DNA from: Flavobacteriaceae bacterium
GTDB taxonomy: Bacteria; Bacteroidota; Bacteroidia; Flavobacteriales; Flavobacteriaceae
Direction: 5' to 3'
Length of the DNA: 64,000 bases
Assembly (NCBI GenBank): GCA_028284005.1
Contig: JANQSO010000008.1
Location: 62,001 to 126,000 of the forward strand
Each line of letters starts with the position of its first letter. Within the stretch, counting starts at the first letter, position 1. The notes under the pieces are model-generated. The model made no database searches. It was given only the letters and a program-made list of their open reading frames with translations, and was not told the origin of the DNA. The translations under genes were made by a program, and so were the position numbers. Shown piece after piece: positions 8,705-18,238 of the stretch.

Positions 8705-11083
8705 TTAGGAATCGATCTCGCTCATTAAGTCCTCATAGGTATAGTATTCTTTGGTATTGTCTTTCTTTTTTGAATACAATACACTTACCTGAATTGCCCT
8801 AAGGCCGGTAACACCCTGTAAGTCTTCAACTTCCACTATTTCCAGGTCATCCACCAGTTGCTTTTTGGATTGTAAGAAAGCAATATACTTCAGGTATTCT
8901 TTTTCATCTTCGTTTTGAGAATATACTATAGTGATCTTCCCCGGCTGGGTGATTCGTTTGTTCGTCCCCTTTATGTTAGCCTTATCCACACGTTTTTTTA
9001 TGACTTCATAACGTGCATTATAAGTTCCATCTACATCAAAACGCTTTTCATCCATCCTGAAACGTAAAGAAAGCGACGTGTTAAAAGCCAATATCATTGA
9101 AGCCGCGTTGAGAGGAATAGGAAGTTCCTCTTTTAGCTTGTAGAAACTATTTTCCATTTCACACATAACCTGTAACTGCCATAATCTTAAATTGTACAGG
9201 TATATCTTATGGAAGCTATTATTCTTCGTTATAGATTCTCCAATATAAAGATTATGCTCTACCCCATCTGTTTTAAAACGCTCAAAATAATGGGGATACA
9301 TTAATTGTGCTTCTATTTGTTTTTGGTCCAAAATAGCAGCCATCTTTTTGTTGATAAGCATCACGGACTCATCATAATCCTTACGATGTTGATAAATAAA
9401 GCCCTTGTCTTCGTCTATTATTTCATAATACTTGGCAATTAGCTCTTTGAGGGCAGGGCTCTTACCTTCTAAATGTGAATATAAAGGAAGGATCTCTGTG
9501 CGTAGAAAATGTAAGACCGAGCGCTCGCTATCTACCTGCAAATGCTCGTCTACATCTTCCAGGTAACTATTTATCCTGTAGTCTATTTGCTCGTAAATTG
9601 GCAGTGATTCCAATTCATAAATTCTCTTTACTATCTTCTGAACATGTTTCAGCTGTAATATCAGATCCTTTTGAGTTGCCACATTTCTGGCCTCAGAAGA
9701 ACCCTTAATATCTATTTGTCCATATAAAGGATATACATTGTCAAAGACCACCTCTTTAAAGGCTACCTGGTTTCCAACTAATTGTTCCTTGATAACACGT
9801 TTGGCTTCTTTTCTGAATTTCCAGTGGACGCTTGGGTGAATAGAAGTACATTCGCTCTGGATCAACAACTCGATCTCATTTTCTTCTTTTTCTTTGGAAC
9901 GTCTTACAGAATCGATCAAATAAGGCATGATATCATGCAACTTATTTGCATTGATGGTATTTAACTCTTGTTTGTTAGGAGAAACAATTTCCATAATACC
10001 CTGAACCTTACCATCCAATACAAGTGAAGTCATTATGGCACTTTGTACCTTTTGCCGGTCCAAAGTTTCATAGAGTTTGTTATCCGGATATAGTTTGTGG
10101 TATTTTTTCACATCGGAAATACAATAAAACTCATGCTTTTTAAATAGATAATCCATTGAATGGTCGCAAAGTGCACTAGTACAGGACGCATTACTTTTTC
10201 CATTTAAAATATAGCTTTCTGCATTGGCCAAATAAGGTAATTGTTCCAACTGTTCCTCTTCATCATTAAAAAGGGTATATCCAACTTTTAATTCTGGTAA
10301 ATTAAAAATGGCCCGTATAATAGCTTGAAACTCTTCAACAAAATCTTCATTTTTTGCATCATCCTTTAATAAATTCGCCTTAAAATTGGAAAGAGCCACA
10401 TCTGTAGTGGCATCATACATATTGGCGATCACAAAACCTTTAAAAAGCCAGCTATGTGGTGGAAATTTCTCTTTCCACAATGCGATGTTATCAAAGTTCT
10501 CAATAAGCTCTGCTACATCTTCAGGGGTAATTTCTATGGTGTTCTCTGTTTTTTCAATATGAATGAAGTCTCCGTTATACAGCATTTTATAGTATCTCAT
10601 GATACCCTGCTTATCAGGGATGTTATAGTAAAATGGTCTTCTAAAGTCCACTTTGTAACCATAATACATATTTAAGATCATGGCACACCCCATAATATAT
10701 GCCTGGTCGCTATCAAAATCTGTAAGTTGTACCTGGTAATCCTCTCCGGCAGTAGCTATTATATTCTTATATCTTTTTGATGATTTAATTATAAAATATT
10801 GATATGGAATCGATGCAATCTTTATTTCGTTTTCCTGTAATACCGTAGAAAACAAATCCTCTAACACCAAATCTATCTCTGCCTGATACTTGGTTACTTG
10901 CTTTTCATTCAGGAATCCTTCGGAAAGTTTAGGGTGTTTTTTTGCTATATCCAACACACGTTGAGCGCGTTGCCTAACAAGTTCGCTTTCAGAAGTAAGG
11001 TTAGCTTCATATTTTTCAAATAATTTTGAAAAGCTAATCTTTATCAATAATGGAAAGTCATTGTTCTCAGTTTTCATTTTCAA
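8705..11083 (-). CDS. 792-residue GAF-type cytoplasmic protein, function unknown
   Basis: A large soluble protein with no signal peptide or membrane helices. The segment around residues 270-400 (DRQKVQSAIMTSLVLDGKVQGIMEIVSPN) resembles a GAF domain. It is followed by a long conserved-looking region containing HWKFRKEAKRVIKEQ and VYPLYGQIDIKGSSEARN, then helical segments to the C-terminus. Flavobacterial proteins of this size are usually named only GAF-domain protein. No kinase, cyclase, GGDEF or HTH motif was found. It converges on the HD-PycTM gene with only 2 bases between stops. GAF domains often bind cyclic nucleotides, so a shared ligand with its neighbour is possible but unproven. Confidence 0.75.
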   Translation of the reverse strand: MKMKTENNDFPLLIKISFSKLFEKYEANLTSESELVRQRAQRVLDIAKKHPKLSEGFLNEKQVTKYQAEIDLVLEDLFSTVLQENEIKIASIPYQYFIIKSSKRYKNIIATAGEDYQVQLTDFDSDQAYIMGCAMILNMYYGYKVDFRRPFYYNIPDKQGIMRYYKMLYNGDFIHIEKTENTIEITPEDVAELIENFDNIALWKEKFPPHSWLFKGFVIANMYDATTDVALSNFKANLLKDDAKNEDFVEEFQAIIRAIFNLPELKVGYTLFNDEEEQLEQLPYLANAESYILNGKSNASCTSALCDHSMDYLFKKHEFYCISDVKKYHKLYPDNKLYETLDRQKVQSAIMTSLVLDGKVQGIMEIVSPNKQELNTINANKLHDIMPYLIDSVRRSKEKEENEIELLIQSECTSIHPSVHWKFRKEAKRVIKEQLVGNQVAFKEVVFDNVYPLYGQIDIKGSSEARNVATQKDLILQLKHVQKIVKRIYELESLPIYEQIDYRINSYLEDVDEHLQVDSERSVLHFLRTEILPLYSHLEGKSPALKELIAKYYEIIDEDKGFIYQHRKDYDESVMLINKKMAAILDQKQIEAQLMYPHYFERFKTDGVEHNLYIGESITKNNSFHKIYLYNLRLWQLQVMCEMENSFYKLKEELPIPLNAASMILAFNTSLSLRFRMDEKRFDVDGTYNARYEVIKKRVDKANIKGTNKRITQPGKITIVYSQNEDEKEYLKYIAFLQSKKQLVDDLEIVEVEDLQGVTGLRAIQVSVLYSKKKDNTKEYYTYEDLMSEIDS

Positions 11084-11179
11084 TCAATTAGTACCATAAA
11101 ATTAAGCAATATTGCCTTAGTTTATTGAATATTAACAATAATTTGAGGCTTCTATTTTTTTTTCAGAAAAAAATGTACC

Positions 11180-11187
11180 TATTTTTG
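11180..11187 (+). promoter_or_regulatory. -7 box TATTTTTG ahead of the thioredoxin-like gene
   Basis: TATTTTTG matches TAnnTTTG and ends 20 bases before the ATG at 11208. No TTG lies at the usual -33 spacing. Confidence 0.4.
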
Positions 11188-11207
11188 TTCGAAATTATAC
11201 TATAATT

Positions 11208-12320
11208 ATGAGACGATTAATAGCCGTATTTCTTACAATTTCTTTGTTTTCATGTGAAAAAGATTCCAATACATTCACATTTGAAGGTACTGCCACGGGT
11301 TTTGATGACGGGACTCCCGTATATGTCTACAAAGTTGAAAGAAATCAACCGGAAGTAATAGATACTCTTACCATAACCGCAGGAAAGTTTATGGGCAATT
11401 ATCCAAAGAGTGATGAGATCGCTTTACATTATTTTAAAGTTGGTGAAAATAAGGTAAACCACATCTTTTTTCTTGAAAACGAAGATTTAAAAGCTACAAT
11501 TTATAAGGATAGCCTGGCTTCATCCTATGTTTCAGGAAGTCCTCAAAACGAATCGTACAAGGCTTTTTCAGAAAAAATAAGATCTTTTGGTAAGCGAAAG
11601 CAAGATATTGTACAACGTTTTCAGAAGGCAAGAAATGAACAGGATAACCTCTTGGCAAATGATATTCAAAGAGAGAATGTGATGCTCGTCCAGGAAGAGT
11701 CCAATTATAAAAAACAATTTGCACTGGATAATAATAACTCCATCTTTTCTGTAATGTTGATGTCCGAAATGCTTTCGAGAAAAGAGATCACTGCGGCAGA
11801 TGCAAATGATTTTGTGAATACACTCTCACCAAAAATAGCTGCATCACAAATCGCAGCTAATCTTAAAACGGTTATTGCTAATGCAAAAAAGGCGGATGTT
11901 GGGTCTAAAGCTCCGGAATTTTCTGCTCCTACTCCTTCGGGAGAGATGCTTGCACTAAATGATGTATTGGGAAAATATACGATAATAGATTTTTGGGCTT
12001 CATGGTGCAGACCTTGTAGAATAGAGAATCCGAATGTGGTAAAGGTGTATAATCAATACCATGACAAAGGGTTAAATATCATTAGTGTTTCTTTGGACAA
12101 AGAAAACCAAAGGGAAAGATGGCTTAAAGCCATTAAAGATGACAAAATGGACTGGTACCATGTTTCTAACCTGAAATTTTGGAATGACCCAATAGCAAAA
12201 ATGTACAATGTACGTTCTATTCCAGCCACCTTCTTACTTGATGAAGAAGGAAACATTATTGATAAGAACCTGCGTGGAAATGCTTTACAGGCAAAGATCG
12301 CCTCTCTTTTAGGGCAATGA
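11208..12320 (+). CDS. TlpA-like thioredoxin lipoprotein with DUF4369-type N-terminus
   Basis: A 370-residue exported disulfide oxidoreductase. The signal ends in the lipobox LFSC (Cys16). Residues 20-110 form a beta-rich DUF4369-like domain (FEGTATGFDDGTPVYVYK). Residues 115-225 are helical. Residues 230-368 are a thioredoxin domain of the AhpC/TlpA type with FWASWCRPC (Cys267 and Cys270) and a cis-proline at SIPATF (Pro339). It should sit on the periplasmic face of a membrane and reduce or resolve protein disulfides. The gene converges on SIMPL with the two stops directly abutting. The partner protein is unknown. Confidence 0.9.
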   Translation: MRRLIAVFLTISLFSCEKDSNTFTFEGTATGFDDGTPVYVYKVERNQPEVIDTLTITAGKFMGNYPKSDEIALHYFKVGENKVNHIFFLENEDLKATIYKDSLASSYVSGSPQNESYKAFSEKIRSFGKRKQDIVQRFQKARNEQDNLLANDIQRENVMLVQEESNYKKQFALDNNNSIFSVMLMSEMLSRKEITAADANDFVNTLSPKIAASQIAANLKTVIANAKKADVGSKAPEFSAPTPSGEMLALNDVLGKYTIIDFWASWCRPCRIENPNVVKVYNQYHDKGLNIISVSLDKENQRERWLKAIKDDKMDWYHVSNLKFWNDPIAKMYNVRSIPATFLLDEEGNIIDKNLRGNALQAKIASLLGQ

Positions 12321-13004
12321 TCAGTTCAGTAAAAAGCTAATATTTACGGTTACGATAATTTCCATTTCACCGGCCGCTATAGTTTGTTGGCCCGCGGAAG
12401 CCTGACTATCCATAGCCATCGTTCTATACATGGGTGACGGAGCATTACTTGCTCTGTATTCACTTATAGAAATAGCTTTTCCAATGGTCTGGTCCAGAAC
12501 TCCTGCGTACTCTTCGGCTTTCATCTTTGCATTTGCAACTGCTTTTTTTCGGGCTTCAGATTCTAATTCCTCCTTATTAGAAGCCGAAAAAGAAATTCCG
12601 TCGATCCTATTAATACCACTTTCCAATAACCCGTCCATAAGCTCTTCATAATCTTTTAACTTCCGGAGTTTTATGGCAATAGATTGATTGGCTGCATAAT
12701 TATATGTCTTTGTATTGTATTCGTAATTCTTGTTAAGCCGGATGTACTGCGTGCTCACATCTTTATCACTAATCTTCATGCGTTTTACAAAGGATAGAAC
12801 CTCATTGACAATCCGGTCATTTTCCTGCTTGACCTCTTTTGCGTTCGTTCCTGTATTTTCAATACGTACCGTTATAGTTACTTCATCTGGAACTACACGT
12901 ACAATCCCTTTTCCTGTTACATCCACAGTAGGCAATGGTTGTGTTTGAGCTGTCATAAATAATGTTGTTAATAATACTACAAATAATGCGCTTTTCTTTT
13001 TCAT
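12321..13004 (-). CDS. SIMPL (DUF541) domain exported protein
   Basis: A 227-residue protein of the SIMPL/DUF541 family (E. coli YggE and BP26 relatives). It has a signal peptide (MKKKSALFVVLLTTLFMTAQ) and the family opening VTGKGIVRVVPDEVTITVRIENTG. The ATG at 13002-13004 is chosen because it starts the signal peptide; the open frame upstream lies inside the rhomboid gene. It follows the rhomboid gene on the same strand with an 11-base gap, so the two probably form an operon. BP26 is known to form ring-like oligomers. The precise role of the family is unsettled, with oxidative stress defence proposed for YggE. Confidence 0.88.
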   Translation of the reverse strand: MKKKSALFVVLLTTLFMTAQTQPLPTVDVTGKGIVRVVPDEVTITVRIENTGTNAKEVKQENDRIVNEVLSFVKRMKISDKDVSTQYIRLNKNYEYNTKTYNYAANQSIAIKLRKLKDYEELMDGLLESGINRIDGISFSASNKEELESEARKKAVANAKMKAEEYAGVLDQTIGKAISISEYRASNAPSPMYRTMAMDSQASAGQQTIAAGEMEIIVTVNISFLLN

Positions 13005-13015
13005 AATAACATATT

Positions 13016-13666
13016 TTAAATTTTTCCGAGTTTGTGTAATACGAATAATAATATAATGGGAACTGCCAAAACAGCAACGATCCATAAACTGGTATCCAAC
13101 AAAGCCGGTACAAATGCAATCGTTAATACATAACCGGCTATTGCGCCTCCAAAGTGTGCGTCATGGCCAATATTGCCCATACGGCTTTTCATTCCGTAGA
13201 TGGAATACAACAAATACAAAAGGCCAAAAATCCAGGCCGGAATAGCAATAGGGATAAAAAACAAATACAATCCCATATCCGGAAAGAACAATATAGCCGA
13301 ATACAAGACTCCTGTCACCGCCCCACTCGCCCCAACAGCGCTATAATGATACTCTTCTTTATGGAAATAAAATGATAACAGATTACCAACCAGCAGGCTT
13401 GCCAAATAGATCAATACAAATTTTACCACTCCAACTGCCCCGATTACTACGCCTGCAAAAAAATAGAGCGTTAACATATTAAAAAGCAAATGTGTAAAGT
13501 CCACATGTAAAAAACCTGCAGATATCATTCGTATTTGTTCACCACGGCGAATGCCGGCTATGTTGAATTTATATTTTTCGAAAAAGGAGAAATCGTTAAA
13601 ACCCTTTATGGAAACAGCTATGTTAGCTAAAATAATAACCAGGGTAGCAATATGTATGCTTTGCAT
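13016..13666 (-). CDS. Rhomboid-family intramembrane serine protease
   Basis: A 216-residue polytopic membrane protein with about six hydrophobic helices. The catalytic serine lies in VGASGAVTG (Ser114) and the catalytic histidine in GHDAHFGGAIAG (His171). The oxyanion-side motif HVDFTHLLFNM lies near residues 54-64 as expected. Rhomboids cut single-pass membrane proteins within the bilayer; the substrate here is unknown. Its gene comes directly before SIMPL on the same strand. The length and compact six-helix form match the basic bacterial type. Confidence 0.92.
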   Translation of the reverse strand: MQSIHIATLVIILANIAVSIKGFNDFSFFEKYKFNIAGIRRGEQIRMISAGFLHVDFTHLLFNMLTLYFFAGVVIGAVGVVKFVLIYLASLLVGNLLSFYFHKEEYHYSAVGASGAVTGVLYSAILFFPDMGLYLFFIPIAIPAWIFGLLYLLYSIYGMKSRMGNIGHDAHFGGAIAGYVLTIAFVPALLDTSLWIVAVLAVPIILLFVLHKLGKI

Positions 13667-13732
13667 AAATAATCATTTTGAACCTACGTTTGTAATGCAA
13701 TAAATTTAGTTAGTTTTACGGTAAATTTACCT

Positions 13733-14611
13733 ATGCAGCGACTACTTTATATATTATTATATCCTTTTCTTTGGCTTACCTCTGTTTTGCCAATGCCTTT
13801 ATTATACTTAAAATCAACTTGTTTGTATTTTTTAGCGTACTATGTGATCAGATATAGAAAAAAAGTGGTTTTGAACAATCTGAGGCTGGTTTTTCCTGAA
13901 AAGACCGAAGCCGAAAGAAAGCAAATCGCAAAACTGTTCTATAAACATCTTTGCGACCTTATCTTTGAGTCTATTAAAGGCCTCACTATTTCTGAAGCAG
14001 AAGCTTCCAAAAGGTTTGTGTTTGAAAACCTTGAATTGGTAAGGTCTCAATATGAAAATGGAAGAAGTATTCTGCTATTATGCGGCCATTACGCAAATTG
14101 GGAATGGAGCGGAATATTAAATACACAAAATCCTTATGAGGGATTTGCCGTTTACAAGAAACTGGATAATCCCTATTTTGACAGGCTGGTGAAAAAAATA
14201 AGAGGGAGGTTTGGCCCCACAATTATTAGTAATAAGAAAATAGTGTCTACACTGTTCAGGCTCCAAAAGGAGAACAAAAAGACCATGACACTTATCGTTG
14301 CGGACCAAACGCCAAAACCCGGAGCTTTTAAACATCGCGATACGTTCATGGGAATTGAAGTCCCGGTATTTACAGGTACCGAAGAATTAGCTAGAAAATT
14401 GGATTTTACAACACTGTACCTAAAAACCGAAAAGATAAAGCGAGGTTATTATAAAGCCACTTTTGTTGAGTTATCTCAAAATCCTTCAACTCTTAAAGAG
14501 TATCAAATTACAAGACTGTTCTTAGATGAAATAGAAAAACAGATCAAAAAGGCGCCCCAGTTCTACCTATGGTCCCACAAGCGTTGGAAGCACCGCACTA
14601 TTAAGCCTTAA
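13733..14611 (+). CDS. LpxL/HtrB-type lysophospholipid or lipid A acyltransferase
   Basis: A 292-residue membrane-bound acyltransferase of the lipid A late-acyltransferase family. An N-terminal hydrophobic anchor (residues 1-30) precedes the catalytic HX4E motif GHYANWEW (His119, Glu124). Further family features are the FRLQKENKKTM region, ADQTPKPG and the final FYLWSHKRWKHR. In Bacteroidota such enzymes add a secondary acyl chain to lipid A or make aminolipids, and the sequence does not tell which. It has its own start region; a minus-strand terminator for the next operon lies downstream. Confidence 0.88.
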   Translation: MQRLLYILLYPFLWLTSVLPMPLLYLKSTCLYFLAYYVIRYRKKVVLNNLRLVFPEKTEAERKQIAKLFYKHLCDLIFESIKGLTISEAEASKRFVFENLELVRSQYENGRSILLLCGHYANWEWSGILNTQNPYEGFAVYKKLDNPYFDRLVKKIRGRFGPTIISNKKIVSTLFRLQKENKKTMTLIVADQTPKPGAFKHRDTFMGIEVPVFTGTEELARKLDFTTLYLKTEKIKRGYYKATFVELSQNPSTLKEYQITRLFLDEIEKQIKKAPQFYLWSHKRWKHRTIKP

Positions 14612-14662
14612 AAAATAAGTAGCGAAACTTTTATACAGAATAACTTTTCTCTTCACCTTCAC

Positions 14663-14706
14663 GAAAATAAAAACTCCCTCTCCCCTCTAAAAGGGAAAGG
14701 GAATTT
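14663..14706 (-). terminator. Terminator of the copper-uptake operon
   Basis: On the minus strand, arms 14691-14706 and 14671-14686 form a 16-base-pair stem with three G-U pairs and a 4-base loop, followed by a U-rich tract. On the plus strand the same three positions would be A-C mismatches, which points to minus-strand function. It lies 23 bases beyond the stop of the Met/His lipoprotein. Confidence 0.75.
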
Positions 14707-14728
14707 AAAAATCCAACTTAATCAACTA

Positions 14729-15583
14729 TTAAAACTCAAAGTCAAAATACAATGAGCTTTCCATATTTGTTTCTGTTACTTCTTCACCCTTCAAAACATC
14801 TCCATCTGCATTGTATAGTATTAGATTAACCTTCCAATAACCCGTCATTGTCAAGGATAGTTTACCATCATACATCTGTGAATCAGAGTTATATGTTAAG
14901 TCCTCGTTGTTAGGTGAACTGTGATTCCCCATTCCCGGCATTCTGGGATCAACACCTACCATATAATCTGCTACAGGTGTAAAGGTCATCATATTTTCCA
15001 TTTTATAAAGTGCAGCGGTAAAATCGTTTACCATAACATCTGGGTTTTCAGGTTTTACCATAGCTAATACATACCTGGAATCATCTGCTCCCATAAACGA
15101 ATTTACACGTTTCATACTATCAGCCGGTGCAACAACGCTAATTTTTTCCATTGCTTCGTATGAAGTACCATCTATTTCATAAGTAATGGTTAATTCCCAA
15201 TATTCTGTATCGTTACCGGGCATTTGGAAAATTATAAATCCATTTGCTACTGTGGAAAATTCAGAAATAGTTAGTGCAGATCTAGGACACGAATGGCTCA
15301 TTGATGTCATGTGCATTACAGGAACCCAACTAATTGTAGGGTTTTCAAAATATGTGTCTGTCGCATTATTTTTAATACGTATAGAGAACTCGTTATAGCC
15401 TAAATTAAATTGGTTGTCTGTTCCATAAATTTCTATGGTATGATTATTTGCAGTTATTGATTTTACCATCATTAGATCTGCTACTGGATTGATCTCTATG
15501 TTATTATCGTCGTCATCTGTTGAACAAGATGTTAGTGATAAGACTAAACAAAGGATTGGAAATAGATATTTTATAGTTTTCAT
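14729..15583 (-). CDS. Met/His-rich lipoprotein with two YtkA-like domains, probable copper binding
   Basis: A 284-residue lipoprotein (lipobox LTSC, Cys20) with an acidic linker after the Cys. It appears to hold two Ig-like domains of the YtkA/FixH type. The first has the metal-style cluster PVMHMTSMSHSCP (Met90, His91, Met92, Met95, His97, Cys99). The second has DPRMPGMGNHSSP (Met215, Met218, His221). Such Met/His clusters are typical of periplasmic copper carriers. It is the last gene of the operon with the OprC-like receptor, 39 bases downstream, so a role in taking copper from or passing it to the receptor is likely. The copper assignment is inference from motif and context. Confidence 0.8.
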   Translation of the reverse strand: MKTIKYLFPILCLVLSLTSCSTDDDDNNIEINPVADLMMVKSITANNHTIEIYGTDNQFNLGYNEFSIRIKNNATDTYFENPTISWVPVMHMTSMSHSCPRSALTISEFSTVANGFIIFQMPGNDTEYWELTITYEIDGTSYEAMEKISVVAPADSMKRVNSFMGADDSRYVLAMVKPENPDVMVNDFTAALYKMENMMTFTPVADYMVGVDPRMPGMGNHSSPNNEDLTYNSDSQMYDGKLSLTMTGYWKVNLILYNADGDVLKGEEVTETNMESSLYFDFEF

Positions 15584-15622
15584 AATAGTATTCTTTAATT
15601 TTTTAGGTGATTTTTTTAATGT

Positions 15623-17722
15623 TTAACCAATTTTATAAGACAGTGTTATGTGAAAGTTCCGTCCCATTCTTGGAATATTGTTCCAATCTGCATAAGTGGA
15701 ATAATACTTATCAAAAATGTTCTGTACACCTGCCTTTGTATATAATTGATTTTTTGAAATGTAAAAGGTTTTACCCAGCGATAGTGAAAAAATAGTGTAG
15801 GCCTTTGATTGATTTTCACCAAATGTGGGATTAAAATTTATTTGTTTTGATGCACCTTGCATTTCAACAGCTCCATAGAAGCTATTTTTTTGATACGCAA
15901 GAGTAGAACCATATGCTATTGGACTAATAAATGGTAAATTACGGGCATCGCTATCTACACCTCTGTGGTAAGATACGCCGCTAGTTACTTTAAGTTCTTT
16001 AGTTAACTTGTATTCTGAATTGAACATTACATTAGTTATCGTTGCATTATCAAGATTTTTATAAATCTTAACACCGTCTGCACCTATGGTCATTGTACTT
16101 AGTCCGGTTTCTACCTCTCCAATAATGTAGTTGGGCATTCTGAAGACATTTCCACTCAAACCAATTTTTAGTTTTTCATTCTTGAAGGTCACAGCACCAT
16201 TAAACTCAATGGCTTGTTCATTTTTAAGCTCTGGATTACCAATATAATCGTGATTATCTGAGCTGTTGAATAAATAAAAACCAAAACCTTCTGAAACTGA
16301 TGGGGCACGAGATGCATATGAAATTCCAATAGACATATCAAATGCATTGACCTTTTTTGAATATTGTGCCGACACACTTGATAAAAATCTATTTTGTGCA
16401 GCATCCATATCCGGATAAAAGATCTTAAGGCTATTGAGCCCAAACTCATCGGCTACAAGATTATTTTGATAGGTAATTCTGGTAGCCAGTTTTAATTCTG
16501 CTTTTTCAAAAGCGATATTATCTTCTACATAAACTCCGGTATTCAATGTTCTCACATCAGGCCAAGTAAGCATAAACATGGCAGACTGGTTTGAGTCATT
16601 AGGATACATGGTCATTTCGGCTAGCGACCGATTGTAAAACCCGTCTACTTTAAATAAAAGATTGTGCTTTTCTTGTTTTAATCTTGCTTGTGAATAAATC
16701 CCATAGGTATCACTCCATCCAGGCATATCCATGCGGATAGGTACATCCGGACGTTGTGAGTCATCCATAATGTGCGTTATGGAATTTCCATATAATTTGG
16801 ATTCCCAATTTGTGAATGCACCCAAATGCAGCTGTTCATAACCTACTGAGTATATAAAAGCCCTTGCCAAAGAAACATCCATTGGTAACGAAGGATAGCC
16901 TACATCACGAGCTTCATCAAAAATAAATGTTGTTGTAAGCTTTCGCTCTTCATCTAATAATAACCCGCCATTAAATGAGAGGTTATATTTTTCAAATTGT
17001 GAGTATAAAACCTCCTCACCACCGCCAGCTGTATAATTTTCCGCTTTACGGTAAATAACATCTGCATCTATAAAGAACTTTTCTTCAGAAAAATTAACAT
17101 CAGCACCAATGATCATTTGCTGGTTATTTGATTCAAATCCATCCTCTATACTTACTTTAAGGTAGTCTTCTCTAAAACCAGTTTTATCAAGTTTTAGATC
17201 GATAGCACCGCCAATGCAAGCACCATGCTCACTTCCTTTTTGACCAGAGGCTACGGTTACTTTAGAAAGATTAGAAACATCCACATAAGATGTTACCGGG
17301 TCCATTTTATCTGTACAGGCAGCAAAAATGCGCATACCATCTATAGTAACAGATAGTCGCTCCGAAGCCATATTATTAATTGTAGGTTCCCAGGCATAAG
17401 CACCACGCTTAATCATAGTTACTTGCTGTGATTTCTCCAGGTATTCATCTACAGAAGAAAGTGGCTTAGACTCTCGCTGATAAGCCAGTTTTTTCTTTGG
17501 TGAAATGATAAGAACCTCATTGAGTTGGTGGATTTTCAGACTATCCGTGCATACACCACTACATTGTTCTGAACAAGTATCGGTACATTCTTTAGATGTT
17601 TCTTCTTGACTATAACCTGCCGTTGAAATTAAGAATGCTACTGCAATACTTAACAATTTAAGGTTGTTTGAATGCCCAAAATTAAGATATAACAATCCAC
17701 CTATATCTTTTAAATATTTCAT
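15623..17722 (-). CDS. TonB-dependent copper receptor, OprC/NosA type
   Basis: A 699-residue outer-membrane receptor with signal peptide, plug and a 22-strand-type barrel ending in FHITLSYKIG. The plug segment NNMASERLSVTIDGMRIF followed by AACTDKMDPVTSYV is characteristic of the OprC/NosA copper receptors. The copper ligands known from OprC, a CxxxM pair and a HxM pair, are both present: Cys136/Met140 and His317/Met319 (THIMDD). Before the plug there is a Cys-rich stretch (CTDTCSEQCSGVC, residues 46-58), unusual for the family and perhaps also metal-binding. The gene lies between a small Cys protein and a Met/His lipoprotein in one operon. TonB partners are not in the window. Confidence 0.92.
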   Translation of the reverse strand: MKYLKDIGGLLYLNFGHSNNLKLLSIAVAFLISTAGYSQEETSKECTDTCSEQCSGVCTDSLKIHQLNEVLIISPKKKLAYQRESKPLSSVDEYLEKSQQVTMIKRGAYAWEPTINNMASERLSVTIDGMRIFAACTDKMDPVTSYVDVSNLSKVTVASGQKGSEHGACIGGAIDLKLDKTGFREDYLKVSIEDGFESNNQQMIIGADVNFSEEKFFIDADVIYRKAENYTAGGGEEVLYSQFEKYNLSFNGGLLLDEERKLTTTFIFDEARDVGYPSLPMDVSLARAFIYSVGYEQLHLGAFTNWESKLYGNSITHIMDDSQRPDVPIRMDMPGWSDTYGIYSQARLKQEKHNLLFKVDGFYNRSLAEMTMYPNDSNQSAMFMLTWPDVRTLNTGVYVEDNIAFEKAELKLATRITYQNNLVADEFGLNSLKIFYPDMDAAQNRFLSSVSAQYSKKVNAFDMSIGISYASRAPSVSEGFGFYLFNSSDNHDYIGNPELKNEQAIEFNGAVTFKNEKLKIGLSGNVFRMPNYIIGEVETGLSTMTIGADGVKIYKNLDNATITNVMFNSEYKLTKELKVTSGVSYHRGVDSDARNLPFISPIAYGSTLAYQKNSFYGAVEMQGASKQINFNPTFGENQSKAYTIFSLSLGKTFYISKNQLYTKAGVQNIFDKYYSTYADWNNIPRMGRNFHITLSYKIG

Positions 17723-17810
17723 AGATATAAGAATTAATTAATAAGTTTATTGATTACATACGTGCAATGCCTTTATAAGAGAACAACTACACTTGTATCT
17801 GGTAAAATAA

Positions 17811-18191
17811 TCATGCAGGCTTTGGTGGTGGAGTTGTATTGGAAACAAAAAGCTTTGAATAAAGATTTTGTGAAGTATTAAAGTTATGTTCTATGATATT
17901 TTTCTCAATAACGAATAATTTGTAATTGACTAACGACTCACAAAAAAGGACGACAGGGATCTCTATTTTTTGATTAGAATTATATGGGGTGTTTTCTGTA
18001 TCCTGCGCTTCTTTTGCCAGTTGTTTTGTGAGATAACATTTACCGTTACATTCTAGTTCTGGCTTATCTTTATTTTCACAAAGCACAGTTATAATATACT
18101 CATAGTTTGAAACATAATCAACGACAGGCCATAGTGGCTTGAAAAGCATTATGGAAGAAAATATGATGAGTATTATGATCTTCATTTGCAA
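17811..18191 (-). CDS. Small membrane-anchored protein with Cys motif, first in copper operon
   Basis: A 126-residue protein with one N-terminal hydrophobic segment (residues 3-27) serving as signal or anchor. It has four cysteines: Cys38, the pair Cys48/Cys52 in ELECNGKCYLTKQ, and Cys84. The C-terminus is proline-rich (TTPPPKP). No named family was recognised. Small proteins carrying the CNGKCYL motif next to OprC-like receptors appear to be a Bacteroidota theme, from memory rather than a search. The gene starts the operon, 88 bases ahead of the receptor, below a TAAATTTG box. A copper-sensing or copper-carrying role is inferred only from position and cysteines. Confidence 0.7.
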   Translation of the reverse strand: MQMKIIILIIFSSIMLFKPLWPVVDYVSNYEYIITVLCENKDKPELECNGKCYLTKQLAKEAQDTENTPYNSNQKIEIPVVLFCESLVNYKLFVIEKNIIEHNFNTSQNLYSKLFVSNTTPPPKPA

Positions 18192-18230
18192 TTGTTTTAC
18201 AAGTAAATAGTTTACCTATAAATAACATTA

Positions 18231-18238
18231 CAAATTTA
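18231..18238 (-). promoter_or_regulatory. -7 box TAAATTTG for the copper operon
   Basis: Minus-strand TAAATTTG lies 39 bases before the ATG of the 126-residue protein. An inverted repeat ATGAT-N4-ATCAT at 18261-18274 lies just upstream, about where a -33 element or operator would sit. Confidence 0.45.
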
